Shown here: in pieces, positions 7,973 through 17,310 of the stretch | Layout of the letters: every line of letters begins with the position of its first letter | Numbering within the stretch: position 1 is the stretch's first letter | The notes under the pieces: generated by a model | What the model saw: only the letters and a program-made list of their open reading frames with translations | The model's database searches: none | What the model was told of the DNA's origin: nothing | Assembly (NCBI GenBank): GCA_938016265.1 | Contig: CALLWB010000120.1 | Coordinates: 1 to 32,050 of the forward strand | Source of the DNA: an uncultured Saprospiraceae bacterium | GTDB taxonomy: Bacteria > Bacteroidota > Bacteroidia > Chitinophagales > Saprospiraceae | Length of the DNA stretch: 32,050 bases | Direction of reading: 5' to 3' | Program-made: the position numbers and the translations under genes

Positions 7973-10108
7973 ATGACAAATAGACCAAAACGGTACACAA
8001 TAACAGCAGCTTTGCCTTATGCGAATGGCCCATTGCACATCGGTCATCTGGCAGGTGCTTACCTATCTTCAGATATTTATGCTCGGTACTTACGCCTGCT
8101 AGGAGAAGATGTTGCTTTTATTTGTGGATCTGATGAGCATGGAGCGGCAATAACCATCCAGGCTAAAAAAGAAGGCACTACACCACAGGCTATTGTAGAC
8201 AAATACAACCAAAATATAAAAGAGACCTTCGAAAAACTGAATGTTTCCTTTGACATATATCATCGAACTTCCGAGCAAATACATCATCAAACAGCGCAGG
8301 ATTTTTTCCGCCAACTACATGCCAATGGCGAGTTTACAGAAAAAACCACCGAGCAATATTACGATGAAGAACATCAACAATTTCTGGCCGACAGGTACAT
8401 CAAAGGCACTTGCCCAAAATGCAGCCATGATAGCGCCTACGGTGATCAATGCGAAAATTGTGGAAGTACACTAAGCCCAACTGAATTAATCAACCCTAGT
8501 TCCACGTTAAGTGGCAACAAACCTATTCTCAAAAGCACAACGCACTGGTTTCTTTCCTTAGACAAACACAGCGAATGGTTGAGCAAGTGGATTGATTCTG
8601 GTATCCTGGATGGCGTGCAACACCACGATCCTAAAGAATGGAAAAACCACGTGCTAGGTCAATGCAGATCTTGGATCTCTGATTTACAACCAAGGGCAAT
8701 GACTCGGGATTTGGATTGGGGAATAGACGTTCCGCAAGAGTTGGAAGGAGCAGAGGGTAAAAAGCTGTACGTTTGGCTGGATGCTCCCATCGGCTATATC
8801 TCCGCTACTAAACAATGGGCAAAAGACAATGGAAAAGATTGGGAGTTGTACTGGAAAGACAAGGACACAAAATTGGTGCATTTTATTGGAAAGGACAATA
8901 TTGTGTTTCATTGTATTATCTTCCCGGCCATTCTAAAATCTGCTGGTGATTATATTTTACCAGAAAATGTGCCGGCCAATCAGTTTCTTAACCTACAAGG
9001 AGACAAACTGTCTACCTCAAGAAATTGGGCAGTTTGGGCACATGAGTACCTAGAAGATACCAAAGATACCATCACCAACAATGTCGACGTCCTTCGATAT
9101 GTGCTGATTCGAAACATGCCTGAACAAAAGGACAGCGAGTTTACCTGGGAAAATTTTAAAGAATTAAATGATACAGAACTAACAGCAAAAGTAGCCAACT
9201 TTGTAAACCGGGTGATCGTCCTTGCCAATAAATATTATGAAGGTATTGTACCGACTCCTGATACATCATTATCCATCTATTCAGGAACAGAAGAAAATAA
9301 ATCTTCTTCCTACGAAAATGAAATAGCAGAAATCAAAAAAATAGTACTTCAATGCGGAAAGTACATTGAGCAATACGAGTTTAGAAATGCACTAAAAACG
9401 GTGTTGGACCTTGCCGCTTTCGGCAACCAGTTCCTACAGTTCAATGAGCCCTGGAAAACAGTCAAAACAGATCCTGAGGCAGTAAAAGTAGTGCTCAATT
9501 TGAGCCTGCAGCTTGTAGAGGCATTGAGTGTAATCATCCAGCCATTTCTACCACAAACATCCGAACGCACCCGATCATTATTAAATGCTGGCGCACTGGG
9601 AAATGGAGCCTGGAATGAATTAGTAGAAGATCTAAAAACCAACAAATCGAGGATAGGGAATGGGCATCAAATAAACAAACAATTTTATCTTTTCGAAAAA
9701 ATACCCGCTGAAGTCATTGATGAGCAAATTGCTAAATTAGGAAAAACAGAAGATGGCGCCATTGTTTATCCTGAAATCAAAGAAGAAGCCTCTTTTGATG
9801 ATTTCATGAAGATGGACATCCGCACAGGGACAATTGTTGAAGCCGAAAAGGTCCCAAAAGCCAAAAAACTGCTGAAACTGAAAGTGGATATTGGTATGGA
9901 GGAAAGAACTGTCGTCTCCGGCATCGCAGAATTCTATCAACCAGAGGATATTGTTGGTCAACAAGTGCTGATTTTGGTGAATCTCGCTCCTAGAAAACTA
10001 CGTGGGGTACTGTCAGAAGGCATGGTTCTAATGGCAGAAAACGAAAAAGGCGAACTGGCATTCGTAAGTCCACAAGCAGGTTTTGGCAATGGCTTCACCG
10101 TCAGATAA
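7973..10108 (+). CDS. metG: Methionine-tRNA ligase with C-terminal tRNA-binding domain
   Basis: 711 residues, full length for the Bacteroidota type. It charges tRNA-Met with methionine using ATP. The class I HIGH motif is at residues 22-25 (PLHIGHLAG), after TITAALPYANG. A four-Cys zinc knuckle follows (CPKC...CENC, about residues 144-163). The KMSKS loop reads KLSTS in GDKLSTSRNWAVW, a variant common in Bacteroidota MetG. The anticodon-binding helical domain spans about 390-560. The last about 110 residues are an EMAPII/Arc1p-like tRNA-binding OB domain (FDDFMKMDIRTGTI, VVSGIAEFY, LAPRKLRGVLSEGM) that serves for dimerisation and tRNA binding. A possible terminator hairpin follows at 10143-10185. 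The gene stands alone. Confidence 0.98.
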   Translation: MTNRPKRYTITAALPYANGPLHIGHLAGAYLSSDIYARYLRLLGEDVAFICGSDEHGAAITIQAKKEGTTPQAIVDKYNQNIKETFEKLNVSFDIYHRTSEQIHHQTAQDFFRQLHANGEFTEKTTEQYYDEEHQQFLADRYIKGTCPKCSHDSAYGDQCENCGSTLSPTELINPSSTLSGNKPILKSTTHWFLSLDKHSEWLSKWIDSGILDGVQHHDPKEWKNHVLGQCRSWISDLQPRAMTRDLDWGIDVPQELEGAEGKKLYVWLDAPIGYISATKQWAKDNGKDWELYWKDKDTKLVHFIGKDNIVFHCIIFPAILKSAGDYILPENVPANQFLNLQGDKLSTSRNWAVWAHEYLEDTKDTITNNVDVLRYVLIRNMPEQKDSEFTWENFKELNDTELTAKVANFVNRVIVLANKYYEGIVPTPDTSLSIYSGTEENKSSSYENEIAEIKKIVLQCGKYIEQYEFRNALKTVLDLAAFGNQFLQFNEPWKTVKTDPEAVKVVLNLSLQLVEALSVIIQPFLPQTSERTRSLLNAGALGNGAWNELVEDLKTNKSRIGNGHQINKQFYLFEKIPAEVIDEQIAKLGKTEDGAIVYPEIKEEASFDDFMKMDIRTGTIVEAEKVPKAKKLLKLKVDIGMEERTVVSGIAEFYQPEDIVGQQVLILVNLAPRKLRGVLSEGMVLMAENEKGELAFVSPQAGFGNGFTVR

Positions 10109-10506
10109 TAATCTCTGGAAAAGACAAAAAAAGTAGGTATCTATTATTCCCCCCCAATGCATTTATATGGATTGTGGGGAATAATCTTTATTGTCGGTTT
10201 GGTGATAAAGATCAAATTTTGCAAATAAAATATAAGAGTATTGTTGTTTGATAATAATATAATTGAAATGTATTTTCGTTTGTTTGCGAGTTGGTTGAGG
10301 GCGTTTTGTTAGTGGTCGGATGAATTTATGCAGTGGTTTTTATTCCAATGTGATCGTTTTGGGGGTAAAATTTGCCATAAAGTAATGCAAATGAATTAAT
10401 TATCCTTTTTTTTTATATTTAGGTTTTAGCTTTATCTTAACAGGTATGTGAGAAATCGAATTCTTGGAGAATTCAGATTTTACATTTATTATCTAAATCC
10501 GCACCT
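10109..10506. other. Intergenic region between metG and the TSP3-repeat gene
   Basis: 398 AT-rich bases with no supported gene. The first 80 hold a hairpin that could end metG (10143-10185). The rest would carry the promoter and leader of the gene at 10507, but I find no exact TAnnTTTG. A small palindrome pair GAATTC...GAATTC lies near 10460 and is probably chance. Confidence 0.55.
10143..10185 (+). terminator. Possible metG terminator hairpin
   Basis: ATTATTCCCC (10143-10152) pairs perfectly with GGGGAATAAT (10176-10185), with further AAT/ATT pairing inside the loop. The tract after it (CTTTATTG) is only weakly T-rich, so intrinsic termination is uncertain. Confidence 0.5.
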
Positions 10507-13500
10507 ATGAAAAACCTTTTACAATCACCCTTCCTATTCCTTTCCGTTTTCCTTTTTTTGAATTGCTTGAATGCACAAAATGGTAGTATCGTAAGCACCT
10601 GTGATATTGCAACAGTGATAGTAGACGGTAATCTGGATGCAACAGGCTATTACCACATCACAGAAAATCCCTTTGCAGCCCCCATTCCTGGAGGTGGTCC
10701 AAATTCAGATTTTATTGGAGAAGGATCAGCTTGCCACGTAGCCTATGAGGCTAACACCTTCACAGACAACTGGGACAACATTTGTAATCAAGGTTGGGGA
10801 ACTGCCGATATCCAGCAATTTCATGTTTCTTGGGATGCAGATTACCTGTATTTGCTTGTGGAAGGGCCTAGTGCCTATGGCGATGGAGGCACAATACCTG
10901 ACAGAATGGATTTGTTCATTGCGATAGATACCGACAATAATACCACTCCTGGAACTACGTTCAATTCTACCTGGGTATACGACAACAAAAGAGTAGACTT
11001 TGCTGGCTGGGACCCTGAATATTTTGTCAAGTTTGAAAACGAAAATTACGGACAAATGATCAACTCAATTGGCAGTGCAGCAGTCAACGACATAGACAAC
11101 ACTGTGCCAACAGCAACTGGCTCGTTCGAGACCGTGATTAATCGAGCCAATGCAACATCAGAAGTCCGTATTCCCTGGATTAATCTAGGAGGAGCACCCC
11201 CTTCTTCTACCGGAAAACACATGAATTTCGCAGTTTTTACCACCTTCGATCTGGATGATTTTGATTTATTCGATTCTGGTCCTGGTGTAGGGAATAATGG
11301 CCCTTTTGAGCAAGTAGGCGACTCACCATGGGATGCTGATCATTGTAATGGAGCTACCGATCCAGTATCTGGCCTAGGAGATGCACCTTGCGGATATACT
11401 GAAAGTGATGACACGCTAGGTCCTGGAGCAAATCTTGGCAACTATGTTCAACCTGGCTCCGACAATGCTCAATTAAATGGGGCGGATGAAGCAGATTATG
11501 ATACTATTGAAGAATATTATGCAATTCAGAATATTGGCAAATCCTGCAGTTGTCCAGCAATCCTGAGTTGTGATAATGATTTTGATGGGGATGGATTGTC
11601 CAATACGCAAGAAGGGTGTTTCACATTAGGACTTAATGACTTGTATGAATACCTTGATCGACAAGGAATTTTACAACAAAATGCTTCAGGAGTCAGTCTG
11701 CCAACCACAGATATCAGTGTTTTGTTTGGATTGCCTCCAGCCAGTGTTTTTGTGCGAGCAGTTAACTACAACACAGATGGAAATATTTTTTCAGTACCTG
11801 ATGGTTTGTTACCAGGTACAAATTGGAGGATTTTTGGGACAGCTGTCAACGATGGTTTAATATATGGTGGGATATCTCATCATCGAAGCATTTACGACTC
11901 AGGTCCGCAAAATCCGAGAGACGGGTTTGAAGCACTGGACGGCACCAACTATTCAATTTGTTCTGCCTTAGACCAGGGCTTTCAGCATATCAATAACTCC
12001 TCCGGGTCGACGGGGAATCAGGATGTTTATTATGTAAGAAATACTACAGATATACCTGGTCAACTGGACAACTCTTCCCATTTTCATTGGTATTCAAATG
12101 AGCCACTTACTCAAGTACCAGGTGGATCGTTCAATTTGCGGGTTTTTTCATTTCGGACTGGGCAAGCTTCCACTAGTCCTTCCCAACGCTATTGGTTGAG
12201 GTTACGATATTGCAGAGATACAGATGCTGATGGGGTAGTGGATGCTGTTGATTTGGATAGTGATAATGATGGTATTTGCGATGCCGTAGAACTGGGAGCC
12301 GATTTAGATGATGATTCCTATTCAAATAATATTGATTTAGATAGTGATGGAGATGGCTGTTTAGATAGCGACGAAAGTGGCAATGCAGGACTTATCGGAG
12401 TCAATGTATGGGGAGACCCTTCCCTAGTAGATGCTTGTGGAAGATTACTAGATGGCAACACAACTGCCAGCAGCGGATATTGCAATGAAGTAGGTTCAGG
12501 TGATGAAATTTTACCTTGTGTCATCGCCTGTGTGTATGAGGATAAAGACAATGACAACGTACCGGATCATCTGGACCTGGATATCGACAATGATGGAATA
12601 CTGAATACCCAGGAATGCCAACCAAGGCTAAATGACGGAACCTTACTAGAAACTTCTCTTTCTGGATTGATAACTGATACCACAATCTGGAATCCTGTCA
12701 TTCGTCAACTTCCAGCTAACCAATATACCCTAGAAGATTTTGAAGCCTTCAATCAAAACGATAAAATTAACGATCTAACTTTCGCAGCAGGAATGACCAT
12801 CAAAACGACAAATGATCTGGAATCGGTGGTTGGTGATTACGATATTGACGGAGTCGAGTTTAATTCAGAACCCCTCAGTGGCAATAATCAAGTGACCATC
12901 TCCCAATCTCTGGAAAGCGAAACGAGTAGCACCGTCATCCGATTCCCTAAGCCGGTAGTTGGTTTCGGGATGAATTTTGGAGATTTGTTGGACGTTAACA
13001 ATCTGGCGTCTATCAAAATTACATTCGGAAACACCCTGGTCTGGAATTCATCTGGCAGCATTGGAGTGTTTACCACAGGCACACTGACCAACATGGTCAA
13101 TGGAGAGATGATGACTGGAGGTAATAATGTCTGGCATTTTGTTGGGTTTTACGACCCGGAGAATCCAATTTCTTCTGTTACAATTGAAAAAACGGCAGCT
13201 GCCACTCAAGATCGATATGCAATGGACGACATCACCATCATCCTGCCCTATTGCGATGCAGACGGTGATGGAATAGTCAATGAGGCAGATTTAGATTCAG
13301 ACAATGACGGAGTACCCGACGCCATTGAAGCTTGCGGGGACATTAGCCTTGCGCTGGAAGACTGCAGGTTAGACAACAATGGAGATGGTGTCTATGAAAT
13401 CAATCCTGAGACGGGATGCTCAAGTGGCGTATTATCTGTTATTTGCCTTCCTCCAAGTGGTTTGAGTAATAGTGATATGGACGATCTTCCCGATTTCATA

Positions 13501-16260
13501 GATTTAGATAGTGATAACGATGGCTGCTCAGACAATTTTGAAACTGGAACTGAAATGCTAGGCACAAGTGGGGCTTCTTATTCCAATGGACCGGTAGACT
13601 CTTGTGGATTGCTTATCTCTGGAGTTAGCGGAAGTTGCCCTATTCCTACCACAACAATATGGATAGACAAGTGTTTGCAAATAGGTTGCCCTGATCTGGA
13701 TAATGATCTGGTCATGGATGCCATCGATGTGGATGATGACAATGACGGGATTCCCGATTTGGCAGATTGTCCCGACAATTTTGAACCGGGAGTATTCACA
13801 TTAGGATCTAACAATGCCAACGGAAATGAAGATGGCGACTTAACTTTGCCCTCTGGTGATATTGGTCAATGGAGACTGACAAGCAGCTTTCCAAATACGG
13901 ATGGTTCTTATGTGAATGGGGGCATTACCAATACCAATGACATTTTCTTTCAATACACAGGAGATTCAGACTGGGATCTTCAGGTCAATTTTTCCTTAAA
14001 TTATGCCGATACAGAAAATAGAATCGTCCAAATGGCATTTTTTGGCAATACCGAAACCGCCCTCGCCTACGGATCCCGATTTAGTAGCTACACCATCAGC
14101 TGGAGCGGTGGGTATGGTAATGCTGTGATGTATGATTCGACGGATCAAACCAGCCTGTCGGATGGTGCCTTCCTAAACAATGGTGGAACTTTTACCCAAG
14201 AAGACTGTTCGACCTGGTCTACAAATATAAGTTTAGAATGCGAGGGAGCTGGAATGGCTGGTATTCGAAATAACCTGCTGGAATGGTCCGTTGTTTTTCC
14301 TGTAGGAGCGACCGATTTTACGATAAATGCCACTGGAGGAGCAAATGCAGAAGGGTTTCGATTTGCGGTGCTTGAAAGAATATGCGATTTAGATGGAGAT
14401 GGTATTTACAATCATGAGGATTTGGACTCCGACAATGATGGCATTCCTGATGCTATTGAGGCATGTAGTGATCTTACACTAACCTTGGAGGGCTGCATGT
14501 TGGACAATGACGGAAATGGAGTTTATGAATTGGATCCAGTTACTGGATGCTCTACTGGTTTACTAGTGTCTGCATGTGCTGGAGCACCTGTTGATTCAGA
14601 TCCGGCAGGTTTTCCCGATTTTTTATCTCTGGATAGTGATGAAGACAATTGTCCCGACAATGTGGAGGCGGGAACTGCAGGCTTAGGTACAAGTTATGAC
14701 GTTTATGTTGCCGGAAGTGTAGATGCCTTCGGGTTGCTTACTACTGGTGTAAGTGGTGCGTGCCAAGTGCCTGCCAATGACAATTGGGTCAATGCAGCTT
14801 CCAGCTTTACCTGCGACATTGATGATGATAACGATGGCATTCCTGATGTAGTGGAATTGTGTGGAGTAGGGGCGACTGACTTCTCTTGCCTTCCTGGAGG
14901 AAGCGACCCACATGCAGATGATGACGACGACGGCGTTCTAAATTATAATGATCCTGATTATTGTACCTTAAATACTGAAGGAGTTTGTGAAGATATGGAT
15001 ACTGATTCGGATGGTATACCTAATCACTTAGATTTAGATTCGGACAATGATGGAATAACAGATGTGATAGAAGGAGGCGGATTGGACCCTGACGGTGATG
15101 GTGTTGTAGGAACAGGAACACCACTGGATAGTGATCGGGATGGCCTTCCAGATGATGCAGATCCTGACGGAACAAACTCGGTAAACACTGGTACCCCAGG
15201 TGACACCAATCTCCCAATCCATGAATCTGATACGGACGGTATTCCAGATTTTCTCGATTTAGATTCAGATAATGATGGTATTAATGATATCATTGAAGGA
15301 GGAGGAATAGATACCGATGGCAATGCAATGGTAGATGATCCTGCTGATCAGGCCACTATTACCAATCCAACAGATACCGACAATGACGGTATACCTGATT
15401 ACAGAGAAATAGATTCGGACAATGATGGTGTTACAGATATAAGTCAGACCACCCTCGCGGGATTCGACGTTAATGGAGATGGAATGATTGATAATATGGT
15501 TGATATTGATGAAGACGGAATTATGGAAGTGGCTGACGGGATACCTACTGTTTTTGGAGACGCTCCCAGAGGTACTAAATTAGCTATTCGCCTGCTTCTA
15601 GAGGGGCCTTACATTGCAGCTACTGGATTGATGCGCGATCATCTAAATGTGAACGGATTAATTCCAACACTAGAACCTTATACTGCATTAGGCTACCAGC
15701 ATTCCCCGGGAAGGGGAGGAGAAACGGTAGACCCTGCGGTATTTAATATTTCTGGGAATGACGCGATTGTAGACTGGGTGTTTGTTGAGCTTAGAAATGC
15801 GGTTGATTTTACACAGATAATTGCTACCCGCACTGCCTTATTGCAGGCTGATGGGGATGTGGTGGATGTAGACGGTATGTCTTCTGTTTATTTTGCTGAT
15901 GTTCCTACTGCAAGTTATTATATTGTCGCTCGACATCGAAATCATTTGGATGTGATGACTCCCGGAGCTCTTCCTCTAAATGAAGTTTTTGCCAACTTGC
16001 ATGATTTTACGACGGGATCTGCTTATGGAGTGTTGACTTTTCCTGATGTCCAGCAAACGTTGGGGCCTGCTATATTTGGTCTTTTTGCTTGTGATTTTAA
16101 TAACTCTGCAAGCATTGATGCTGGAGATAGAAGCATAGCCTGGAATTTTAGAAATCAAACTGGCTATCGTGTACAAGATGCCACATTTGATGGAGTGTGT
16201 GATGCTGTAGAACGGAGTCTCACCTGGAATAACCGAAACAAATTATCAAGAGTCCCCTAA
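10507..16260 (+). CDS. Giant secreted protein with DOMON-like domain, thrombospondin type 3 repeats and dockerin-like C-terminus
   Basis: 1917 residues with a signal peptide (MKNLLQSPFLFLSVFLFLNCLNAQ). Residues about 30-235 resemble a CBM9/DOMON-type beta-sandwich (FHVSWDADYLYLLVEG, MDLFIAIDTD). From about 352 to 1680 there are at least a dozen thrombospondin type 3 calcium repeats of the form DLDSDNDGIPDAIE, interspersed with jelly-roll-like inserts (about 745-915 and 1095-1290). A composite module ending GVSGxC occurs three times. Residues 1689-1861 form a conserved-looking beta domain (GTKLAIRLLLEGPY, IVDWVFVELRNA, YYIVARHRNHLDVMT). The last about 56 residues are a duplicated dockerin-like motif (DRSIAWNFRN and ERSLTWNNRN). 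No canonical T9SS type A or B tail is present. Likely a calcium-rigidified surface or extracellular adhesin; ligand unknown. Confidence 0.85.
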   Translation: MKNLLQSPFLFLSVFLFLNCLNAQNGSIVSTCDIATVIVDGNLDATGYYHITENPFAAPIPGGGPNSDFIGEGSACHVAYEANTFTDNWDNICNQGWGTADIQQFHVSWDADYLYLLVEGPSAYGDGGTIPDRMDLFIAIDTDNNTTPGTTFNSTWVYDNKRVDFAGWDPEYFVKFENENYGQMINSIGSAAVNDIDNTVPTATGSFETVINRANATSEVRIPWINLGGAPPSSTGKHMNFAVFTTFDLDDFDLFDSGPGVGNNGPFEQVGDSPWDADHCNGATDPVSGLGDAPCGYTESDDTLGPGANLGNYVQPGSDNAQLNGADEADYDTIEEYYAIQNIGKSCSCPAILSCDNDFDGDGLSNTQEGCFTLGLNDLYEYLDRQGILQQNASGVSLPTTDISVLFGLPPASVFVRAVNYNTDGNIFSVPDGLLPGTNWRIFGTAVNDGLIYGGISHHRSIYDSGPQNPRDGFEALDGTNYSICSALDQGFQHINNSSGSTGNQDVYYVRNTTDIPGQLDNSSHFHWYSNEPLTQVPGGSFNLRVFSFRTGQASTSPSQRYWLRLRYCRDTDADGVVDAVDLDSDNDGICDAVELGADLDDDSYSNNIDLDSDGDGCLDSDESGNAGLIGVNVWGDPSLVDACGRLLDGNTTASSGYCNEVGSGDEILPCVIACVYEDKDNDNVPDHLDLDIDNDGILNTQECQPRLNDGTLLETSLSGLITDTTIWNPVIRQLPANQYTLEDFEAFNQNDKINDLTFAAGMTIKTTNDLESVVGDYDIDGVEFNSEPLSGNNQVTISQSLESETSSTVIRFPKPVVGFGMNFGDLLDVNNLASIKITFGNTLVWNSSGSIGVFTTGTLTNMVNGEMMTGGNNVWHFVGFYDPENPISSVTIEKTAAATQDRYAMDDITIILPYCDADGDGIVNEADLDSDNDGVPDAIEACGDISLALEDCRLDNNGDGVYEINPETGCSSGVLSVICLPPSGLSNSDMDDLPDFIDLDSDNDGCSDNFETGTEMLGTSGASYSNGPVDSCGLLISGVSGSCPIPTTTIWIDKCLQIGCPDLDNDLVMDAIDVDDDNDGIPDLADCPDNFEPGVFTLGSNNANGNEDGDLTLPSGDIGQWRLTSSFPNTDGSYVNGGITNTNDIFFQYTGDSDWDLQVNFSLNYADTENRIVQMAFFGNTETALAYGSRFSSYTISWSGGYGNAVMYDSTDQTSLSDGAFLNNGGTFTQEDCSTWSTNISLECEGAGMAGIRNNLLEWSVVFPVGATDFTINATGGANAEGFRFAVLERICDLDGDGIYNHEDLDSDNDGIPDAIEACSDLTLTLEGCMLDNDGNGVYELDPVTGCSTGLLVSACAGAPVDSDPAGFPDFLSLDSDEDNCPDNVEAGTAGLGTSYDVYVAGSVDAFGLLTTGVSGACQVPANDNWVNAASSFTCDIDDDNDGIPDVVELCGVGATDFSCLPGGSDPHADDDDDGVLNYNDPDYCTLNTEGVCEDMDTDSDGIPNHLDLDSDNDGITDVIEGGGLDPDGDGVVGTGTPLDSDRDGLPDDADPDGTNSVNTGTPGDTNLPIHESDTDGIPDFLDLDSDNDGINDIIEGGGIDTDGNAMVDDPADQATITNPTDTDNDGIPDYREIDSDNDGVTDISQTTLAGFDVNGDGMIDNMVDIDEDGIMEVADGIPTVFGDAPRGTKLAIRLLLEGPYIAATGLMRDHLNVNGLIPTLEPYTALGYQHSPGRGGETVDPAVFNISGNDAIVDWVFVELRNAVDFTQIIATRTALLQADGDVVDVDGMSSVYFADVPTASYYIVARHRNHLDVMTPGALPLNEVFANLHDFTTGSAYGVLTFPDVQQTLGPAIFGLFACDFNNSASIDAGDRSIAWNFRNQTGYRVQDATFDGVCDAVERSLTWNNRNKLSRVP
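11560..15560 (+). repeat. Thrombospondin type 3 repeat region (DxDxDG arrays)
   Basis: The coding sequence repeatedly reads (gat)(tta)gat-tcn-gat-aay-gat-ggn, encoding D-L-D-S-D-N-D-G. Copies are scattered singly and in pairs, densest at 14990-15440. They bind calcium in the thrombospondin family and make elongated rods. Codon choice varies between copies, so the array is old rather than freshly amplified. Confidence 0.8.
12334..14763 (+). repeat. Three dispersed copies of a TSP3-plus-GVSGxC module
   Basis: Copies at 12334-12483, 13501-13638 and 14626-14763 share D-S-D-x-D-x-C-x-D-x-x-E-x-G, then G-(x)-L, then V-D-x-x-G-L-L-x-x-G and a closing Cys. Copies 2 and 3 are each 138 bases long and belong to a larger duplicated block, with the preceding CDxDGDGI...DAIEAC parts starting at 13252 and 14383, 1131 bases apart. 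Each pair is separated by a different beta-sandwich insert. Confidence 0.7.
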
Positions 16261-16316
16261 TTTCTCTAAATCTGAATTGAATTGGATCCGTCTTTATTTG
16301 CAAAAAAAGGATAATT

Positions 16317-17279
16317 ATGAAAAGTATGCATCGATTTTATTTCTTGTTTCTAGTAGCTTTGTTGGCCAATTCCTGCTCCAAACAGCAAGAATCCATTCCC
16401 GACCAAGAAATAATCATCTCCGAAAAGAGTAAATTAATGGTTAATGACATTCCTTTGGAATCAGACGAGGAAGGGAGTTCAAGATCATCAAATATAGATG
16501 TTGTATTAATTTTTGGTGGGTCAAATTCACTTGGAATAGACCCACCACCAGCCAACTTGTTGTCCAACCCTGATGTTGAATACTCTTATTTGTTTTTGAA
16601 ATCAGCAAATGCAGTGGTAAACTCTTCTTCAAGGTTCGAAGTAACCAAAAAAGTAGCTTATAATCAACACTTGGGGCCAATTGAATACACGAATACAAAT
16701 AACGTAACCAAGAAATATTCAGGTATAGAATACAGTCTTGCGCGCCATTGGGAAAAAGACAATGAAGGAAAGCTTGCAATTGTTAAAGTTTCCTCATTTG
16801 GTTCTGGGATTCGGAATGCATTTGATCCTGACAAAGTCAATCACTATAGATACATGAGGGGCTTTTTAAATCAAGTTTTCAACAAATTGATCAGCAAAGG
16901 ATACAATCCAAGCCTAAAGTTAGTGGTACATGTTTCTTCTGCTAATGATATGAATGGGATCCTAAATTCTGCAGTAGAACAAAACTATCGGGAAGGGCTA
17001 CACCGATTGATGAGTAGAATTGAAAGTCGTTGGGGAAACCAGACCAAATTTATGGTGACTAGAATGAATTACATTGCACAGGCTAATCAACCAAACAGAA
17101 ACGCGGAAAAGGCTAAGCTCCATCAGATAATCAGGGACATGGCAAGTTCTAAATCAAACTTGTATTATGCGAATGCTCAGGATTTGCCATTAATTAATAA
17201 TGATAAGGTACATCTTACCTATGCCTCGCAAGTTCGCTTAGGAAGTAGAGTTTATCACGCTTCAAAACCCTTTCCTTAA
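16317..17279 (+). CDS. SGNH/SASA-like lipoprotein (putative carbohydrate esterase)
   Basis: 320 residues. Lipoprotein signal: MKSMHRFYFLFLVALLANSC with the lipobox LANSC. The mature part resembles the sialate O-acetylesterase (SASA) branch of SGNH hydrolases. Block I is VVLIFGGSNSLGID, with the candidate nucleophile Ser in G-G-S-N-S. The HLGPIEY...GIEYSLARHWEKD stretch corresponds to the family's LGPE region. VHVSSANDM sits where block III is expected, and DKVHLTYASQVRLG supplies the C-terminal Asp-x-x-His pair. Family members remove O-acetyl groups from sugars, but the usual G-x-S-N-M and GES motifs are altered, so activity is uncertain. It lies 56 bases behind the TSP3-repeat gene on the same strand and may be co-transcribed with it; it is convergent with ald. 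Confidence 0.65.
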   Translation: MKSMHRFYFLFLVALLANSCSKQQESIPDQEIIISEKSKLMVNDIPLESDEEGSSRSSNIDVVLIFGGSNSLGIDPPPANLLSNPDVEYSYLFLKSANAVVNSSSRFEVTKKVAYNQHLGPIEYTNTNNVTKKYSGIEYSLARHWEKDNEGKLAIVKVSSFGSGIRNAFDPDKVNHYRYMRGFLNQVFNKLISKGYNPSLKLVVHVSSANDMNGILNSAVEQNYREGLHRLMSRIESRWGNQTKFMVTRMNYIAQANQPNRNAEKAKLHQIIRDMASSKSNLYYANAQDLPLINNDKVHLTYASQVRLGSRVYHASKPFP

Positions 17280-17310
17280 AAAAGGGAATATCCATCCAAA
17301 GGAGGAATTA

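Noticed and set aside
7829-8047. Minus-strand 72-residue frame across the metG start
   Set aside because: It overlaps the metG 5' end and shows no recognisable protein features.
10460-10476. GAATTC-TTGGA-GAATTC inverted repeat before the TSP3 gene as an operator
   Set aside because: It is short, AT-rich and stands alone; it is expected by chance and has no second copy at other promoters.
15020-15323. Three overlapping minus-strand frames in the TSP3 region
   Set aside because: They mirror the repetitive Asp/Ser/Gly coding pattern and have no independent support.
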